A model generated the notes under the pieces. It made no database searches, was not told where the DNA came from, and saw only the letters and a list, made by a program, of their open reading frames with translations. Of a stretch of 34,434 nt of DNA, positions 8,427 to 16,860 are shown in pieces. Within the stretch, counting starts at the first letter, position 1; the number at the start of each line of letters is the position of its first letter. A program made the translations under genes and the position numbers. Origin of the DNA: Archaeoglobaceae archaeon (GTDB taxonomy: Archaea; Halobacteriota; Archaeoglobi; Archaeoglobales; Archaeoglobaceae); NCBI GenBank assembly GCA_027064525.1, contig JAMOPJ010000042.1, positions 1 through 34,434 of the forward strand. Direction: 5' to 3'.

Positions 8427-9650
8427 TCACCCCCTAATAACCTGGATAGCCTTAAGAACTGCTCCTGTCGCATCCTGATTGCTCGTTGCCACGTCAGCAG
8501 GCTTCCTTGCAACACCGCATGGGATTATTCCTTCCTTCTCAACCACGAAACCAAACTCATCGTATTCTATTCCATCGATCTTCTGAACGGCCGTTGAGGG
8601 CTGCATTCCGGTGGCGAGGACTACCATTTCAACCTCCATGCTAACCTTCCTGCCCGTCGATGTATCTTCAGCATGGACGATCAGGTTGCCGTTTCCTGCA
8701 TCCTCTATCTTAGCAACTTTCCCCTTTATGAACTGGATGTTCTCATCGCTCGCAACCTTTGCGAAGAAGTCCTCATACCTTCCATAGGCTCTCAGATCGA
8801 TGTAGAACACGTAAACCTTAGCATCTGGAATCTGCTCCCTGACATATAACGCATGCTTCATCGATGCTAAGCAACATACAGCGGAGCAGAACGGTAAGTG
8901 GTTTTCATCTCTACTTCCAGCGCACTGGACGAAAGCTACACTCTTTGGCTCTTTGCCGTCGGAAGGTCTAACGATCTTGCCCTTCGTTGGGCCGTTTGGT
9001 GAAGCGAGTCTCTCCATCATCATGTTCGTTATGACGTTCGGATGATCCGGCAATAGGTTGGTAAGCTTAGACTTGTCGTATGGGTTCCAGCCCGTCGCAA
9101 CGATTATCGCCTTCGCATTTATCGTTATCTCTTCCGGCTTCATGTCAAGATCGATAGCGTTGTATTTACATGCTGAAACGCACTGCCCACACTTGTCGCA
9201 AGCTTCAGCATCGATCACGTAGAGCTGAGGGAACGCCATCTCGTGCGGGAGGTATATGGCCTTGCACTTGTCCATTCCAAAGTTGAAAGGATTCGGCATC
9301 TCCACAGGGCAAACTTCAACGCAAGCTCCGCAGGCTGTGCAGGCGTCAGTTACAAATCTTGGCTTCTTCTCCACTCTAACTGTGAAGTTTCCAGCACTTC
9401 CCGAAACACTCTTCACTTCAGCCATCGTTATGTATTTGAGGTTCTTGCAGTTTTGCAACCTCTTGAAGAGTATCTCGAGTCCGCAGTATGGAGGACAGAT
9501 CTTGGGGAAGTATCTAGTGAGCTGTGTTACTCGCCCACCTAAGTAAGGATTCTTTTCCACAAGAATAACACTGTATCCTGTCTCCGCTGCTTCAATTGCA
9601 GCAGTTAATCCAGAAATACCACCGCCGATAACTAAGATGTCTGCTTCCAT
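8427..9650 (-). CDS. qmoA: Quinone-interacting membrane oxidoreductase subunit A (HdrA-like)
   Basis: QmoA is a soluble HdrA-like flavoprotein. The 407 residues open with an FAD Rossmann motif (ILVIGGGISGLTAAIEAAE) and the HdrA-type Cys element KICPPYCGLEI near residue 52. Next come two ferredoxin-like clusters, CTACGACVEVCPVEMP and CDKCGQCVSACKYN (about residues 107-170), then CAGSRDENHLPFCSAVCC. Together with QmoB and QmoC it links the menaquinone pool to APS reductase. It follows aprA by 155 bases and is preceded by GGGAGGG, so it may have its own promoter. Its stop is five bases from the qmoB start, so A and B are certainly co-expressed. Confidence 0.94.
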   Translation of the reverse strand: MEADILVIGGGISGLTAAIEAAETGYSVILVEKNPYLGGRVTQLTRYFPKICPPYCGLEILFKRLQNCKNLKYITMAEVKSVSGSAGNFTVRVEKKPRFVTDACTACGACVEVCPVEMPNPFNFGMDKCKAIYLPHEMAFPQLYVIDAEACDKCGQCVSACKYNAIDLDMKPEEITINAKAIIVATGWNPYDKSKLTNLLPDHPNVITNMMMERLASPNGPTKGKIVRPSDGKEPKSVAFVQCAGSRDENHLPFCSAVCCLASMKHALYVREQIPDAKVYVFYIDLRAYGRYEDFFAKVASDENIQFIKGKVAKIEDAGNGNLIVHAEDTSTGRKVSMEVEMVVLATGMQPSTAVQKIDGIEYDEFGFVVEKEGIIPCGVARKPADVATSNQDATGAVLKAIQVIRG

Positions 9651-9805
9651 AATAACCCTCCCTCAAGCATTTTGGAATAATTTTAGGAAGTTTAAAAACA
9701 TTTCCATTTATCACGTAGCTCGACGATAGCGAATTTTTAAAACTAAAATAATTCATTTTTATATTAAATCTAAATAATATCAAGCACAAAAATAAAGGAA
9801 AAAAT
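9651..9805 (-). promoter_or_regulatory. aprA-qmoA intergenic region with possible internal promoter
   Basis: The 155-bp gap between aprA and qmoA is AT-rich and far longer than the other gaps in this cluster (5-116 bp). On the minus strand TATA-like tracts occur near 9735-9745 and 9685-9695, and a GGGAGGG ribosome-binding site lies right before the qmoA ATG. The qmo genes may therefore be transcribed both by read-through and from their own promoter. I see no clear hairpin or operator here. Confidence 0.35.
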
Positions 9806-11746
9806 TTAGAGTTGCCAGTCGACGATCTGGATGTATGGAACCTTCTGGAGCTCCCACTCGCCGGTCTCTGGGTTCCTCCTGCCGACGACGAAGCACTTCC
9901 AGTTCTCGTCGTCCAAGTTCGGATAGTCAGTTCTGTAGTAGTAGCCAGGCCATCTGGTCTCCTGTCTGAAGAGCATGTGCTGGACGTGTGCCTCGGCTAC
10001 GATGACTCTGTGCCACATCTCCCAGCATCTCATGAGCTCGTGGAGGTTCCTCGCAGCGAGCTTCTCCATGTCCTCCTTGAGCATCTGCAGCCTCTCGAGA
10101 GCGATCTTCAACATCTTCTCGTTGGTCTTGTACCACATTGAAGCTCCAGCCGCATATTCATCCATGATCTTCTGGAGTCTCCAGAGCGCCTGCTTCGGGA
10201 ACAGGTAGTTCGGGTTGATGTCCTCTCTCGTTGAAGCTCCCTTGAACTGCTCGTAGGTGACCATCGGCTGGAATATCTTCTTCTTAAGCTCCTGAACCTT
10301 AGCGTCGTCAACCTCTGGGTTCGGGTTCTGTTCTACGATGTATCTTACAGCCTCCTTACCGGCAATTCTACCCTCCGTGAACGAACCGCTTGAGAACTTG
10401 TGCGGGTTAGCTCCAGAACAGTCACCGACTGCGAACAATCCCTTGATTGTCGTCATTCTGTTGTAGCAGAGTGGGAACAACTTCTTGTACTCCTCTGGCA
10501 TCAAGTCCTCTGGTCCGCAGACCCACAGACCAGCACAGCCTGAGTGTGAACCCATCATGTATGGCTCGGCCGTCATGATCTCCGAAGGCACCTTCTCTGG
10601 CTCGATGTTCAAAGCAGCCCAGAGCAATGCCTGTGAAACTGTCATGTCGAGGAAGTCCTCCCAAGCCTCCTCGATCAACTTCTTGAGATCCTTACCCTCT
10701 TCGCTGAGCTTCTTGATGGCCCACTCTGTTCTCATGAGGATCGGACCCTTACCTTCCATGAGCTCTACGAGCATCTGGTGGTTTCTAAGCGGTGTCGGAG
10801 TTGGGACAGCGTCAGCGTATGGCTTGTACTGGGCAATTGTCTCCTTCTTCTCGATGTAAACCTCATCGTATGCGTTCGTAGCTACTGACTTGAACAACAG
10901 GAACCATGCACCAACTGGTCCGTAACCATCCTTGAATCTTGCCGGGATGAATCTGTGCTCCATCTGGCATGTGTGGGCACCAGCCTCGATGGCCATTGCG
11001 TAACCGCTACCCGTGTTGAACACTGCATACCAGATTCTACCCATACCCTCTCCGGTGCTTCTCGGCTTGAACAGCAATGTTGCTCCACCCGTTGCAAGAA
11101 TTACTGCCTTAGCCTTGAAGATGTAGAACTTCGGCTCTCTTACGCTGAAACCTACTGCACCAGCAACCCTCTGTGGGTCGTTCTTGTCAAGTAGCAAGTG
11201 TGTTACCATTACTCTCTCAATGATGTTCTCCTCACCAAGAGCCATCTTCGTAGCTTCAGCGATGATCGGCTTGTAGGACTCACCGTGAATCATGACTTGC
11301 CATCTACCCTCTCTGACATACTTGCCGTTCTCATCCTTCCAGATCGGCAATCCCCACTTCTCAAAGAGGTGAACGGTTCCATCAACATGTCTTGCGTAGT
11401 CGGCTACCAAGTCCTCTCTTGCAATACCCATCATGTCGAGAGTTACGTATCTGACGTAGTCCTCAATCGTGTTCGGCTTGTCACCTACCTGCTGAGCCCT
11501 GCCAGAGAGACCGAGGTATGTGTTGATAGCTGACAGACCCTGAGCGATGGCACCGCTCCTCTCAATTGCTGCTTTCTCTACAAGTGTTACTTTCAATCCG
11601 GCAGCTTTGGCCCAGTATGCAGCCTCATAGGCTGCACCACAGCCTGAGAAACCTCCACCGACAATCAAGACATCAGTCTCTATTGTAACATCTTCTACAT
11701 CTTCTGGCTTGTATGTTTCTATATTCTTATATACCTCAACCGCCAT
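9806..11746 (-). CDS. aprA: Adenylylsulfate (APS) reductase alpha subunit
   Basis: AprA is the catalytic FAD subunit of dissimilatory APS reductase, converting APS to sulfite and AMP in the cytoplasm. At 646 residues it has the expected length. The FAD Rossmann motif VLIVGGGFSGCGAAYEAAYW lies near residue 27. The segment around MEHRFIPARFKDGYGPVGAW holds the Arg that the family uses at the active site, and GSHSGCAGLWVCGPEDL supplies the catalytic His region. The rest matches the fumarate-reductase-like capping and helical domains. GGAGGTG precedes the start. It lies 23 bases after aprB, the usual B-A order, and forms the AprBA heterodimer. Confidence 0.97.
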   Translation of the reverse strand: MAVEVYKNIETYKPEDVEDVTIETDVLIVGGGFSGCGAAYEAAYWAKAAGLKVTLVEKAAIERSGAIAQGLSAINTYLGLSGRAQQVGDKPNTIEDYVRYVTLDMMGIAREDLVADYARHVDGTVHLFEKWGLPIWKDENGKYVREGRWQVMIHGESYKPIIAEATKMALGEENIIERVMVTHLLLDKNDPQRVAGAVGFSVREPKFYIFKAKAVILATGGATLLFKPRSTGEGMGRIWYAVFNTGSGYAMAIEAGAHTCQMEHRFIPARFKDGYGPVGAWFLLFKSVATNAYDEVYIEKKETIAQYKPYADAVPTPTPLRNHQMLVELMEGKGPILMRTEWAIKKLSEEGKDLKKLIEEAWEDFLDMTVSQALLWAALNIEPEKVPSEIMTAEPYMMGSHSGCAGLWVCGPEDLMPEEYKKLFPLCYNRMTTIKGLFAVGDCSGANPHKFSSGSFTEGRIAGKEAVRYIVEQNPNPEVDDAKVQELKKKIFQPMVTYEQFKGASTREDINPNYLFPKQALWRLQKIMDEYAAGASMWYKTNEKMLKIALERLQMLKEDMEKLAARNLHELMRCWEMWHRVIVAEAHVQHMLFRQETRWPGYYYRTDYPNLDDENWKCFVVGRRNPETGEWELQKVPYIQIVDWQL

Positions 11747-11769
11747 TTAAAACACCTCCAAAATTAAAT

Positions 11770-12222
11770 TTAAGCCTTCTTCTTAACCTCAGGAAGAGAG
11801 TCCATATCCAAAATCTGCGGCTCACCAGCAAGCAAGTTGTTCTTCAAGTTGTCAAGGTTTGGCTCTGGGAAGCCCTCGAATGGCTGAATTGAACCCCATG
11901 GGGTCGTTCTGATTGGGAACTTGAACCTCAAGATCTTTCCGTTTCTGAACTTGATTGTCCACATGATTGCGTCAGTTCCTCTCATCGGGACACACTGTGC
12001 CCCAAGGGGCACGAAGTCCACATAACCTCTCATGTCAATAGCACCCTGCGGGCATATCTTTACACAGGAGTAGCACTCCCAGCACATGTCTGGCTCCTGG
12101 TTGTATGCTTTCATCTGCTCTTTGTCCAGAACCATCAAATCGTTGGGGCAGATGTATTGGCACGCTGTCTTCTCCAAAGCCTTACAACCGTCACACTTTT
12201 CCGGGTTTACATAGCTTGGCAT
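11770..12222 (-). CDS. aprB: Adenylylsulfate (APS) reductase beta subunit (iron-sulfur)
   Basis: AprB relays electrons through two [4Fe-4S] clusters to the FAD of AprA. The cysteine patterns are visible: CDGCKALEKTACQYICP (cluster with a long insert between second and third Cys) and CWECYSCVKICPQGAI, both within the first ~70 residues. The C-terminal half (WTIKFRNGKILRFKFPIR and the Pro-rich tail) is the extended arm that wraps around AprA in known structures. The ATG at 12222 gives a 150-residue protein starting MPSYVNPEKC, and GGAGGTGA is spaced correctly before it. The TTG at 12237 would remove that site. Confidence 0.97.
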   Translation of the reverse strand: MPSYVNPEKCDGCKALEKTACQYICPNDLMVLDKEQMKAYNQEPDMCWECYSCVKICPQGAIDMRGYVDFVPLGAQCVPMRGTDAIMWTIKFRNGKILRFKFPIRTTPWGSIQPFEGFPEPNLDNLKNNLLAGEPQILDMDSLPEVKKKA

Positions 12223-12338
12223 ACGTTTCACCTCCAAATTCTAAAATTTCGAATTTTCAAAGACTTCAACCCTTACATGGCTTAAAAATTTAAAAAATTT
12301 ACTATTTTTTCCGACTTTAAGATGCTCTTTGATGACCA
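12223..12338 (-). promoter_or_regulatory. Possible internal promoter for aprBA
   Basis: This 116-bp gap is AT-rich. On the minus strand a run of A/T at about 12282-12300 can act as a TATA box, which would place transcription start near 12265, some 40 nt before the aprB ATG with the GGAGGTGA site in the leader. aprBA may thus be boosted relative to sat, as suits the abundance of APS reductase. This is inferred from spacing only. Confidence 0.35.
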
Positions 12339-12686
12339 TTACTCGATCTCAGGTGGCGGAATGTATTCGGACTCTTTCTTAGCAGCCTCCTGAATCTCTG
12401 GCAATCTCTCGAGGACTTTGTCGATCACGTCGAGCGACTTTGCCTTTGCAATCTCTTCGAAGAGCGCTCTCTTGAAAGCGACTGGCAGATCCTCAATGAA
12501 CCCTCTTGAGTCGATTCTCGCTCTGTCGAAGGCCTTAAGGATCTCCTGAGACTTCTCCTCTGGAACCTCGACTACGAGCATCTTAAGCTGACCGCCGAAG
12601 AGATCCTGGATCTTCTCCTCTAACGGCGTTCCCTTGATCTTCGCAAGTCTGCTCTCATCCAGAATAACACCAATGTAATGAACCAT
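12339..12686 (-). CDS. Small conserved protein encoded between sat and aprB (function unknown)
   Basis: This 115-residue acidic, soluble protein starts MVHYIGVILDESRLAKIKGT and ends with a Pro/Glu tail (YIPPPEIE). It has no cysteines, signal peptide or membrane helix. The pattern of an N-terminal strand, LKMLVVEVPEEKSQEILKAF (strand-helix) and further helices suggests a small alpha/beta fold. From memory, Archaeoglobus fulgidus also has an unknown small gene between sat and aprBA, which I believe belongs to a DUF family restricted to such clusters. The ATG at 12686 is chosen because GAGGTGG precedes it. It starts 10 bases after the sat stop, so it is co-transcribed with sat. A role as assembly or regulatory partner of Sat or AprBA is a guess. 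Confidence 0.82.
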   Translation of the reverse strand: MVHYIGVILDESRLAKIKGTPLEEKIQDLFGGQLKMLVVEVPEEKSQEILKAFDRARIDSRGFIEDLPVAFKRALFEEIAKAKSLDVIDKVLERLPEIQEAAKKESEYIPPPEIE

Positions 12687-12696
12687 TTCAACCACC

Positions 12697-14067
12697 TCAC
12701 GCCTTAGGAATCTCCATTGGAGCCAAATCGATTTCAAGCTCCTTGTTCAAGTTCTCCAGATACTTGTTGTTTACGAACGGATAGCCGAAGACCTTCCACC
12801 ACTTGACTATCGCCTTGTAAACCTCTGGCCTCATGACAACCTTAGGCGGCATAACACCTTCAGCAACCATACCTCTGAGGAACGAACCGCTGAACTTCTG
12901 CTTCTGCTTGACGTGTCCACAGTTCTCGCTGTAGGCGATCTCTCCGCAAACGGGGCAATACCAGAACTCGGCCATGTTCTGCGGTATTATCTTTAGACCC
13001 TTGTCGACTTCGTTCGGCGGAGCCTCGAATCCGAAGCTCGGAATTCCCTCGCTCCAGAGGATCTGGGTGGCGTATTTGTCGTAGTATTCACCTACCGCAG
13101 CGTGGTCTCTACCGAACATGTGGTGTGTGCATCCCATGTTCTGCCTGATGATACCGTGCAACAGCGACTCGATCGGGTTACCGTATCTCATGTCCCAGAG
13201 CGTGAACGTGACCATGTGTCTTGACGGCTTGATGTATCCATACTTGTTAACAGCCTCGTGACCCTCCAAGATCGCCTCGTTCGGATAGTCACCCTTTCTC
13301 TTAGCTCCGATGATGGCGTTAACCAAGATACCATGGCACGGCTCGATGTCACCCGTGTATGCCGCACACTTCATCAGCATCTCGTGACCAGTGTGAGGCA
13401 CGTTCCTCGTCTGGTGGGCGATGCATGTTCTCCACTTCTTGACATGCTTTATGACCGCTCTGCATTCAGCTGGAGGCAACCAGAACCTGTCGTAAGGTTC
13501 TCTGAACTTCGGCGGGTTGATTATCGTCCACTTTCCAGCTATTACGTTCGGATTCATGCACCTGTAGATCATCCAACCCGGATGCTTCTCGTCGAACGGC
13601 TGCCTAACTACTTCAGGGTTCTTTTCAGGAGTTCCAAATGTCCTCGTAGCTACATCCTTCGGATCAATCTTGTAGATCTCCTCAACATCCATCACAGCGA
13701 AAGGCTGACCCTTGAGCTTCAACAGGAGTCTGTCACCCTCTTTGACATCCAATGCCTTAAGATCGTCGTCGCTCACGTCGAGAAGAATCGGATACGGGAA
13801 TACCCAACCGTTCTCAAGTCTTCTTTCCTCCAAAACTCTCTCAAGTTCGTTCTGAGTCATCGAACCCTCAACTGGGCTGAAGAAACCGTAGCAGACAGAA
13901 ATGATCTCTCTGTAAACGTGCCTTATCGGAACTCCGTTCGGATCCGTCGTCGCTTTCAAATCGAACTCTATCGCACCAGCGGCCATGCTTTCGGCGTATT
14001 CTCTCTTTTCGATAACCCTATAAACCAACTCTCCACCGTGTGGTGGTGGCATGTTCAATTTAGCCAT
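12697..14067 (-). CDS. sat: Sulfate adenylyltransferase (ATP sulfurylase), dissimilatory
   Basis: Sat activates sulfate with ATP to APS and pyrophosphate, the first step of dissimilatory sulfate reduction. The 456-residue length matches homo-oligomeric archaeal ATP sulfurylases. Active-site motifs are intact: QTRNVPHTGHE (HxxH-type phosphate-binding loop, about residue 220) and MFGRDHAAVG (about residue 318). A zinc-binding segment CPVCGEIAYSENCGH lies near residue 370. No C-terminal APS-kinase-like domain follows, as expected for a prokaryotic dissimilatory enzyme. GGAGGTGAAAAG precedes the ATG. It is the first gene of the sat-ORF-aprBA-qmoABC cluster and has its own upstream promoter. Confidence 0.97.
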   Translation of the reverse strand: MAKLNMPPPHGGELVYRVIEKREYAESMAAGAIEFDLKATTDPNGVPIRHVYREIISVCYGFFSPVEGSMTQNELERVLEERRLENGWVFPYPILLDVSDDDLKALDVKEGDRLLLKLKGQPFAVMDVEEIYKIDPKDVATRTFGTPEKNPEVVRQPFDEKHPGWMIYRCMNPNVIAGKWTIINPPKFREPYDRFWLPPAECRAVIKHVKKWRTCIAHQTRNVPHTGHEMLMKCAAYTGDIEPCHGILVNAIIGAKRKGDYPNEAILEGHEAVNKYGYIKPSRHMVTFTLWDMRYGNPIESLLHGIIRQNMGCTHHMFGRDHAAVGEYYDKYATQILWSEGIPSFGFEAPPNEVDKGLKIIPQNMAEFWYCPVCGEIAYSENCGHVKQKQKFSGSFLRGMVAEGVMPPKVVMRPEVYKAIVKWWKVFGYPFVNNKYLENLNKELEIDLAPMEIPKA

Positions 14068-14094
14068 CTTTTCACCTCCAAAACTAACAACTCC

Positions 14095-14135
14095 GTATCC
14101 AATACCGTCATTAACGACAGCATATATATTGTTTT
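14095..14135 (-). promoter_or_regulatory. sat promoter with palindrome between TATA box and start
   Basis: On the minus strand a TATA tract (AATATATATG, 14121-14130) would start transcription near 14100, about 33 nt before the sat ATG, leaving room for the GGAGGTG site. Between the two lies an imperfect palindrome at 14107-14118 (GTCATTAACGAC, i.e. GTC-n-TTAA-n-GAC). A repressor bound there would block initiation, so this is a candidate operator for the sulfate-reduction cluster. Protein and effector are unknown. Confidence 0.45.
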
Positions 14136-14356
14136 CTATTTTTTTTAACTACGTCATTTAATAAACCTTGACGAATCCATATAAATGTTTCGAAATAATT
14201 TTAAACAATAAATTGTATGAAATTTCCAACATCCAAATTTCGAATTATTTAGACTATCTTTTATAAGATCTTAAACCGAGAGCGTTTTTAATCTAAGGTT
14301 TTATGACAATATTACATAACGATAATAATGAGATAATAATTTTTTGGGGAACATAG

Positions 14357-14761
14357 TTACTCAAACAATCTTTTCTGTCTCAAATTGCCTACGAGTTCGT
14401 CAAATTCCAAACCAGAGTAAAACACCTCATCATCGATCTTGTAACCGTTCCTCGTCTGTTTGAGATGACTCAAACATAAAAATCTCCAACCCTCCTTCGC
14501 GATCTTTATCGCTATGAACGGCTCAGCACCAAATATTTTCGAAAATTTAACCAAATTTTCAACATCCTCTCTTGAAACGTAAACCGGTAAATTAGACCTC
14601 ATCTTGACTTCGATTGCTATGTATCTTCTACCGTTTCCAGCAATTATATCCGGAGCTGGATAGCTCATAGAACCGCTCGCAGGAGCTCTTATTGCAGCGA
14701 AACCTTTCTCCCAAAGCATGTGAACCAATTCTCTCTCAGATCTGTAGCCTTTGGACTTCAC
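14357..14761 (-). CDS. hjc: Archaeal Holliday junction resolvase Hjc
   Basis: Hjc cuts four-way DNA junctions in recombination and fork repair. The 134-residue protein shows the PD-(D/E)xK nuclease core: an early Glu in SKGYRSERELVHML, then SGSMSYPAPDIIAGNGRR (metal-binding Asp) and YIAIEVKMRSN (E-x-K). Those residues lie near positions 10, 38 and 52, the usual Hjc spacing. The length is typical for the family. It begins 32 bases after the argB stop on the same strand, so the two are likely co-transcribed. The link with arginine synthesis has no clear functional meaning. Confidence 0.93.
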   Translation of the reverse strand: MKSKGYRSERELVHMLWEKGFAAIRAPASGSMSYPAPDIIAGNGRRYIAIEVKMRSNLPVYVSREDVENLVKFSKIFGAEPFIAIKIAKEGWRFLCLSHLKQTRNGYKIDDEVFYSGLEFDELVGNLRQKRLFE

Positions 14762-14793
14762 GGAAGCATGGATATCGAAAAATTTAAAATCGT

Positions 14794-15666
14794 TTACGGT
14801 TCAATCATCGTTCCTATTCCCTCCCTCGTGAAGAGTTCAAGCAGAATTGCATGTTCTCTTGAGCCGTCTATTATGTGTGCCCTCTCCACGCCGCCTTTTA
14901 AAGCCTTAAGAACGGCTTCAACCTTTGGAATCATACCTCCAACTATCTTACCCTCGTTTAGCATTTTTTCAAGCTCAACGACCTTTATCTTAGAGATAAG
15001 CGACGATTTATCTTTGATATCTCTGAGAATTCCCGGAACGTCCGTTAGCATTATAAGCTTTTTAGCCTTCATAGCTGCCGCTATATTTCCGGCTACGATG
15101 TCAGCGTTTAGGTTGTATGTATTACCCTCCAAATCCGTTGCGACAGGAGAAACTACTGGAATGTAACCGTGATCGATCAAGATCTTCAGTATTTCGGGAT
15201 TGACGTATTCAGTTTCTCCTACGTAGCCCAAGTCTATAACGACTTCTCTCCCGTCTTTCTTCTTCTTTATAATTTTCTTCTTTGCGATTATAAGCAACCC
15301 ATCTTTACCACTCAACCCAACGGCCCTTCCGCCGTTCTTTATGAACGTCGTTACGATTTTGGAGTTTATCTTTCCATCGAGAACCATCTCAACGATTTCC
15401 ATCGTCTCTTTATCCGTAACTCTCAAGCCGTCAACGAACTTCGGCTTTATACCGAGTTTTTCCATCTTTTCCGTGATCTCAGGCCCTCCGCCGTGAACTA
15501 CGATCGGCTTTATACCTACAAAATAAAGTAACAATATATCCTTGATCGTGCTCTCAAGTATGCTCTCGTTCACCATAGCATGTCCGCCAATTTTTATGAC
15601 CATGCAAGAGCCGTAGAACTCCTTGATGTAGGGCAAAGCTTCAACGAGCACTTGAACTTTCTTCAT
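14794..15666 (-). CDS. argB: Acetylglutamate kinase
   Basis: ArgB phosphorylates N-acetyl-L-glutamate in arginine biosynthesis. In this 290-residue amino-acid-kinase-fold protein the nucleotide and substrate loops are clear: VIKIGGHAM near residue 24, VHGGGPEI near residue 58 and the NLNADIVAGNIAAAMKAKKL segment near residue 182. GKIVGGMIPKVEAVLKALKG near residue 238 completes the signature. A lysine-rich insertion (AKKKIIKKKKDGRE) lies mid-protein. A TATA-like tract (about 15688-15697, minus strand) is centred about 26 nt before the ATG, so the message is probably leaderless even though GGAGGT abuts the start. Confidence 0.95.
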   Translation of the reverse strand: MKKVQVLVEALPYIKEFYGSCMVIKIGGHAMVNESILESTIKDILLLYFVGIKPIVVHGGGPEITEKMEKLGIKPKFVDGLRVTDKETMEIVEMVLDGKINSKIVTTFIKNGGRAVGLSGKDGLLIIAKKKIIKKKKDGREVVIDLGYVGETEYVNPEILKILIDHGYIPVVSPVATDLEGNTYNLNADIVAGNIAAAMKAKKLIMLTDVPGILRDIKDKSSLISKIKVVELEKMLNEGKIVGGMIPKVEAVLKALKGGVERAHIIDGSREHAILLELFTREGIGTMIEP

Positions 15667-15742
15667 ACCTCCAACGGGATCGCTTTTGTTTAAAAGTTTG
15701 CTGAAGCCAAAAAACTAAAATATTTGCTCTCTAAAATAAGCT
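15667..15742. promoter_or_regulatory. Divergent leaderless promoters of argB and the polyprenol-kinase-like gene
   Basis: The 76-bp gap between divergent genes holds two TATA tracts at leaderless spacing. On the minus strand CTTTTAAAC at about 15689-15697 lies ~26 nt before the argB ATG. On the plus strand AAAATATTT at about 15717-15725 lies ~22-26 nt before the ATG at 15743. No room remains for large operators. Confidence 0.5.
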
Positions 15743-16288
15743 ATGGATTATAAAGAAATACTGAGAAAATCGATCCATTTTTTAGGCTTATCCTACATCC
15801 CAGCCTACGAGATCTTGGGCAGAGAAAAGATGATAATTTCTGTCGGAGCGATCACGCTATTTGCAATCTTCATAGAGGTGTTGAGGCATAGATACCGCAT
15901 TCTACCAGAATTTTTGCTCCGAAACTATGAAAGAAAAGGCATAGGAGCATACATATACTTCGGCATTGCAACGTTCATCATTACGGTTTTGCTACCGAGA
16001 AACGCTTGCTTCATTGGAATAATCGTCGGCTCTTTGGGTGATGGAGTCTCTGGAATTTTAAAACACTCCTTCAAGTTAAGCAGACCTTGGGCATCCTTAG
16101 GAATGCTAATAGCTTCGGTATTGGTCATCTACATTCTCAATCTGCTTTCAATTCAAGCCTTTCTTGCGGTTATCGCGGGAGTGGCTGTGGAAAGGATTGA
16201 AAGGATCGGAAGGCATTATATCAACGATAATCTGAGTGTTCCTACTGTTTCGGCTTTCGTCTATCAAGCCTTAGAAATCGTTTTATGA
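15743..16288 (+). CDS. Dolichol/diacylglycerol kinase-like (SEC59/DGK1 family) membrane protein
   Basis: This 181-residue membrane protein has the features of CTP-dependent polyprenol and diacylglycerol kinases. The N-terminal RKSIHFLGLSYIP is the family's R-K-x-x-H-F/L-G signature. Five or six hydrophobic helices follow, with the conserved cytoplasmic segment GSLGDGVSGILKHSFKLSRP (G-D-G-x-x-G-...-G-like) near residue 98. It probably phosphorylates a polyprenol used in protein glycosylation or lipid metabolism. The exact substrate cannot be told from sequence. The TGA overlaps the ATG of the next gene (ATGA), so it is translationally coupled to the HD-domain protein. Confidence 0.75.
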   Translation: MDYKEILRKSIHFLGLSYIPAYEILGREKMIISVGAITLFAIFIEVLRHRYRILPEFLLRNYERKGIGAYIYFGIATFIITVLLPRNACFIGIIVGSLGDGVSGILKHSFKLSRPWASLGMLIASVLVIYILNLLSIQAFLAVIAGVAVERIERIGRHYINDNLSVPTVSAFVYQALEIVL

Positions 16289-16860
16289 TGATGGGGCTAC
16301 CTTTTTTCATGGATCGAGATTCAGCCCTAAATCTTCTCAAGCAATTCGTCAAGAACGACAAGCTGATCAAACATTGCATAGCCGTTGGAGCCATAATGAA
16401 AGAACTCGCTAAGGAATTAGGAGAAGATGAGAACAAATGGGAGATAATCGGAATTCTGCACGATATCGACTATGAGATGGTCGAAGGTGACATGAGTAAA
16501 CATGGAGTTGTAGGGGCGGATATTTTGAAGAAACACGGCATAGACGATGAGATATGTGAGATCGTGAAGAGACACAACCATATGCTGTTCGGCGATTACG
16601 AAAAACCAGTTGAAATAGCTTTGCAATCAGCCGATGCGGTTTCCGGCCTAATAATAGCATGCGCACTGGTTAAGGGCGGGAAGATCACGGAAGTCACACC
16701 AAAGACCGTAAAAAAGAAGTTTAAGGAGAAAAGCTTTGCAGCTGGATGTGATAGAAACAGAATTAGAATGATCGAAAAACTTGGAATTGAGTTACCAAAG
16801 CTTTATGAAATTGCGATAAGGGGTTTGATAGATGTTAAAGATGAGCTCGGGCTTGAGTGA
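16285..16860 (+). CDS. HD-domain phosphohydrolase-like protein
   Basis: The 191-residue soluble protein carries the metal-binding HD superfamily motif: His near residue 30 (LIKHCIAVG), the doublet in GILHDIDYEM near 59-60, RHNHML near residue 95, and Asp in LQSADAVSGLI near 115. Such proteins hydrolyse phosphomonoesters or phosphodiesters of nucleotides; no partner domain indicates the substrate. In-frame ATGs also exist at 16288, 16291 and 16309. The last would begin MDRDSALNLL and is a reasonable alternative, since the first eight residues are not typical of HD proteins. The 3' end overlaps the protease gene by 29 bases, so three genes form one operon. Confidence 0.85.
   Translation: MMMGLPFFMDRDSALNLLKQFVKNDKLIKHCIAVGAIMKELAKELGEDENKWEIIGILHDIDYEMVEGDMSKHGVVGADILKKHGIDDEICEIVKRHNHMLFGDYEKPVEIALQSADAVSGLIIACALVKGGKITEVTPKTVKKKFKEKSFAAGCDRNRIRMIEKLGIELPKLYEIAIRGLIDVKDELGLE

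Noticed and set aside
9592-9789. 65-residue minus-strand ORF across the aprA-qmoA gap
   Set aside because: It overlaps the start of qmoA in another frame, has no domain, and lies in a region better explained as promoter and ribosome-binding site.
13258-14148. 296-residue plus-strand ORF opposite sat
   Set aside because: Antisense shadow of sat, whose active-site motifs are intact on the other strand; the ORF has no recognisable domain.
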